Shown in pieces: positions 12,805-13,297 of a stretch of DNA of 13,297 nucleotides. Source of the stretch: an uncultured Eubacteriales bacterium. Its GTDB lineage: Bacteria > Bacillota > Clostridia > Peptostreptococcales > Anaerovoracaceae. Location: contig CADBFL010000042.1 in NCBI GenBank assembly GCA_902793875.1, positions 1 through 13,297 of the forward strand, given 5' to 3'. The translations under genes and the position numbers were made by a program. The number at the start of each line of letters is the position of its first letter. Positions within the stretch are counted from its first letter, which is position 1. Below the pieces are notes generated by a model, which saw only the letters and a list, made by a program, of their open reading frames with translations, ran no database searches and was not told the DNA's origin.

Positions 12805-13297
12805 TTATCTCCTTTTGTTGCTCTTTCTCTTATATACGGCCGGCTGCTTCGTCTCCTTTATCTGCCTCACGACATCTATTATGGTCCCGTCGCGGGCCTC
12901 GATGATCCCGACTACCCTGTCCTCGAACTCGACCTTCTCAGGCTCTCCGACTATGGAGTACGCTATGTCGCGCAGCTCCTCGATGGTCTTAAGAGGCACG
13001 CAGTCCGCTTCTTTCAGGGCCTGCAGTATGTCCTGCCTTGCCGGGTTGACGGCAACGCCGTAGTCCGTGACCACCACGTCGATGCTCTCTCCCGGCGTAG
13101 TGACCGTCGTGACCTCGGTGCATATCGCGGGTATCCTTCCCTGCATGAGCGGGCAGATGACTATGGCGCACTTCGCTCCCTGCGCAGTGTCCGGGTGACC
13201 TCCCTGGGCTCCCGTGATCATTCCGTCCGAGCCGACCACCACGTTGCAGTTGAAGTGCACATCCACCTCGAGAGAGGCCAGCACCACGTAGTCGAGC
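12805..13297 (-). CDS. citF: Citrate lyase alpha subunit (citrate CoA-transferase), C-terminal part
   Basis: The frame is open through the right edge of the window, where it reads LDYVVLASLEVDVHFNCNV; the first about two thirds of the protein are therefore missing. The visible 163 residues match the C-terminus of CitF, the subunit that transfers the acyl carrier from acetate to citrate. Motifs are VVLASLEVDVHFN, GAQGGHPDTAQGAKCAIV, GRIPAICTEVTTVTTPGE and DVVVTDYGVAVNPARQDIL. The C-terminal tail is basic (KRKSNKRR). It is the most upstream visible gene of the operon; citD and citE would be expected just beyond the edge. The gap to icd is 9 nt, and the icd ribosome site (AAAGGAG) overlaps the end of citF. 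Confidence 0.93.
   Translation of the reverse strand, partial: LDYVVLASLEVDVHFNCNVVVGSDGMITGAQGGHPDTAQGAKCAIVICPLMQGRIPAICTEVTTVTTPGESIDVVVTDYGVAVNPARQDILQALKEADCVPLKTIEELRDIAYSIVGEPEKVEFEDRVVGIIEARDGTIIDVVRQIKETKQPAVYKRKSNKRR

Noticed and set aside
1..13297. CRISPR arrays, tRNA or rRNA genes, transposase or phage genes
   Set aside because: I found no regularly spaced repeats, cloverleaf or rRNA-like sequence, and no mobile-element protein. Nearly all of the window is assigned to metabolic or transport genes.

Overview
The window looks like chromosomal DNA of a fermentative, probably Gram-positive anaerobe of the Clostridia type. This is inferred from family content (citrate lyase with a fused CitX-CitG, a split Na+-pumping decarboxylase with a free biotin carrier, ECF-type BioY), from strong AGGAGG-type ribosome sites, and from fairly high GC with frequent ATA and AGA codons. 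I cannot name the species.

Layout. At the left edge (1-603, + strand) is the 3' end of an MacB/FtsX-type ABC permease whose last residues look replaced by foreign, AT-rich sequence (about 511-640). Next is mntP, a manganese exporter, on the minus strand (661-1281). A regulatory intergenic region (1282-1688) follows. It holds a 14-bp perfect palindrome, candidate divergent promoters, a previously uncalled 28-codon membrane-peptide ORF with an ideal ribosome site (1512-1598, +), and a bidirectional terminator (about 1621-1666).

From 13297 down to 1689 everything lies on the minus strand and is packed with gaps of 19 nt or less, or with overlaps. It therefore looks like one operon. In transcription order it holds citF (partial), icd, citC (broken into two overlapping frames), a citX-citG fusion, a PccB/MmdA-like carboxyltransferase, oadG, a biotin carrier protein, oadB, oadA, an Asp/Glu-racemase-family protein, bioY, an AEC-family permease and a LysR regulator.

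How the genes fit together. Citrate lyase (CitDEF; D and E presumably lie beyond the right edge) cleaves citrate to acetate and oxaloacetate. CitX-CitG makes and attaches its prosthetic group, and CitC acetylates it. OadA transfers the carboxyl group of oxaloacetate to the biotin carrier, and OadB/OadG release CO2 while exporting Na+, giving pyruvate. BioY would supply biotin. The AEC carrier may move the di- or tricarboxylate substrate, and the LysR protein may sense it. A second carboxyltransferase beside the same carrier and pump suggests either a second decarboxylation substrate or a transcarboxylase-like complex. NADP-type Icd gives a second fate for citrate if aconitase is encoded elsewhere.

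The most notable points are the split citC, the two-carboxyltransferase sodium pump, the small membrane peptide, the racemase-family protein with its second cysteine replaced by serine, and the chimeric end of the ABC permease.
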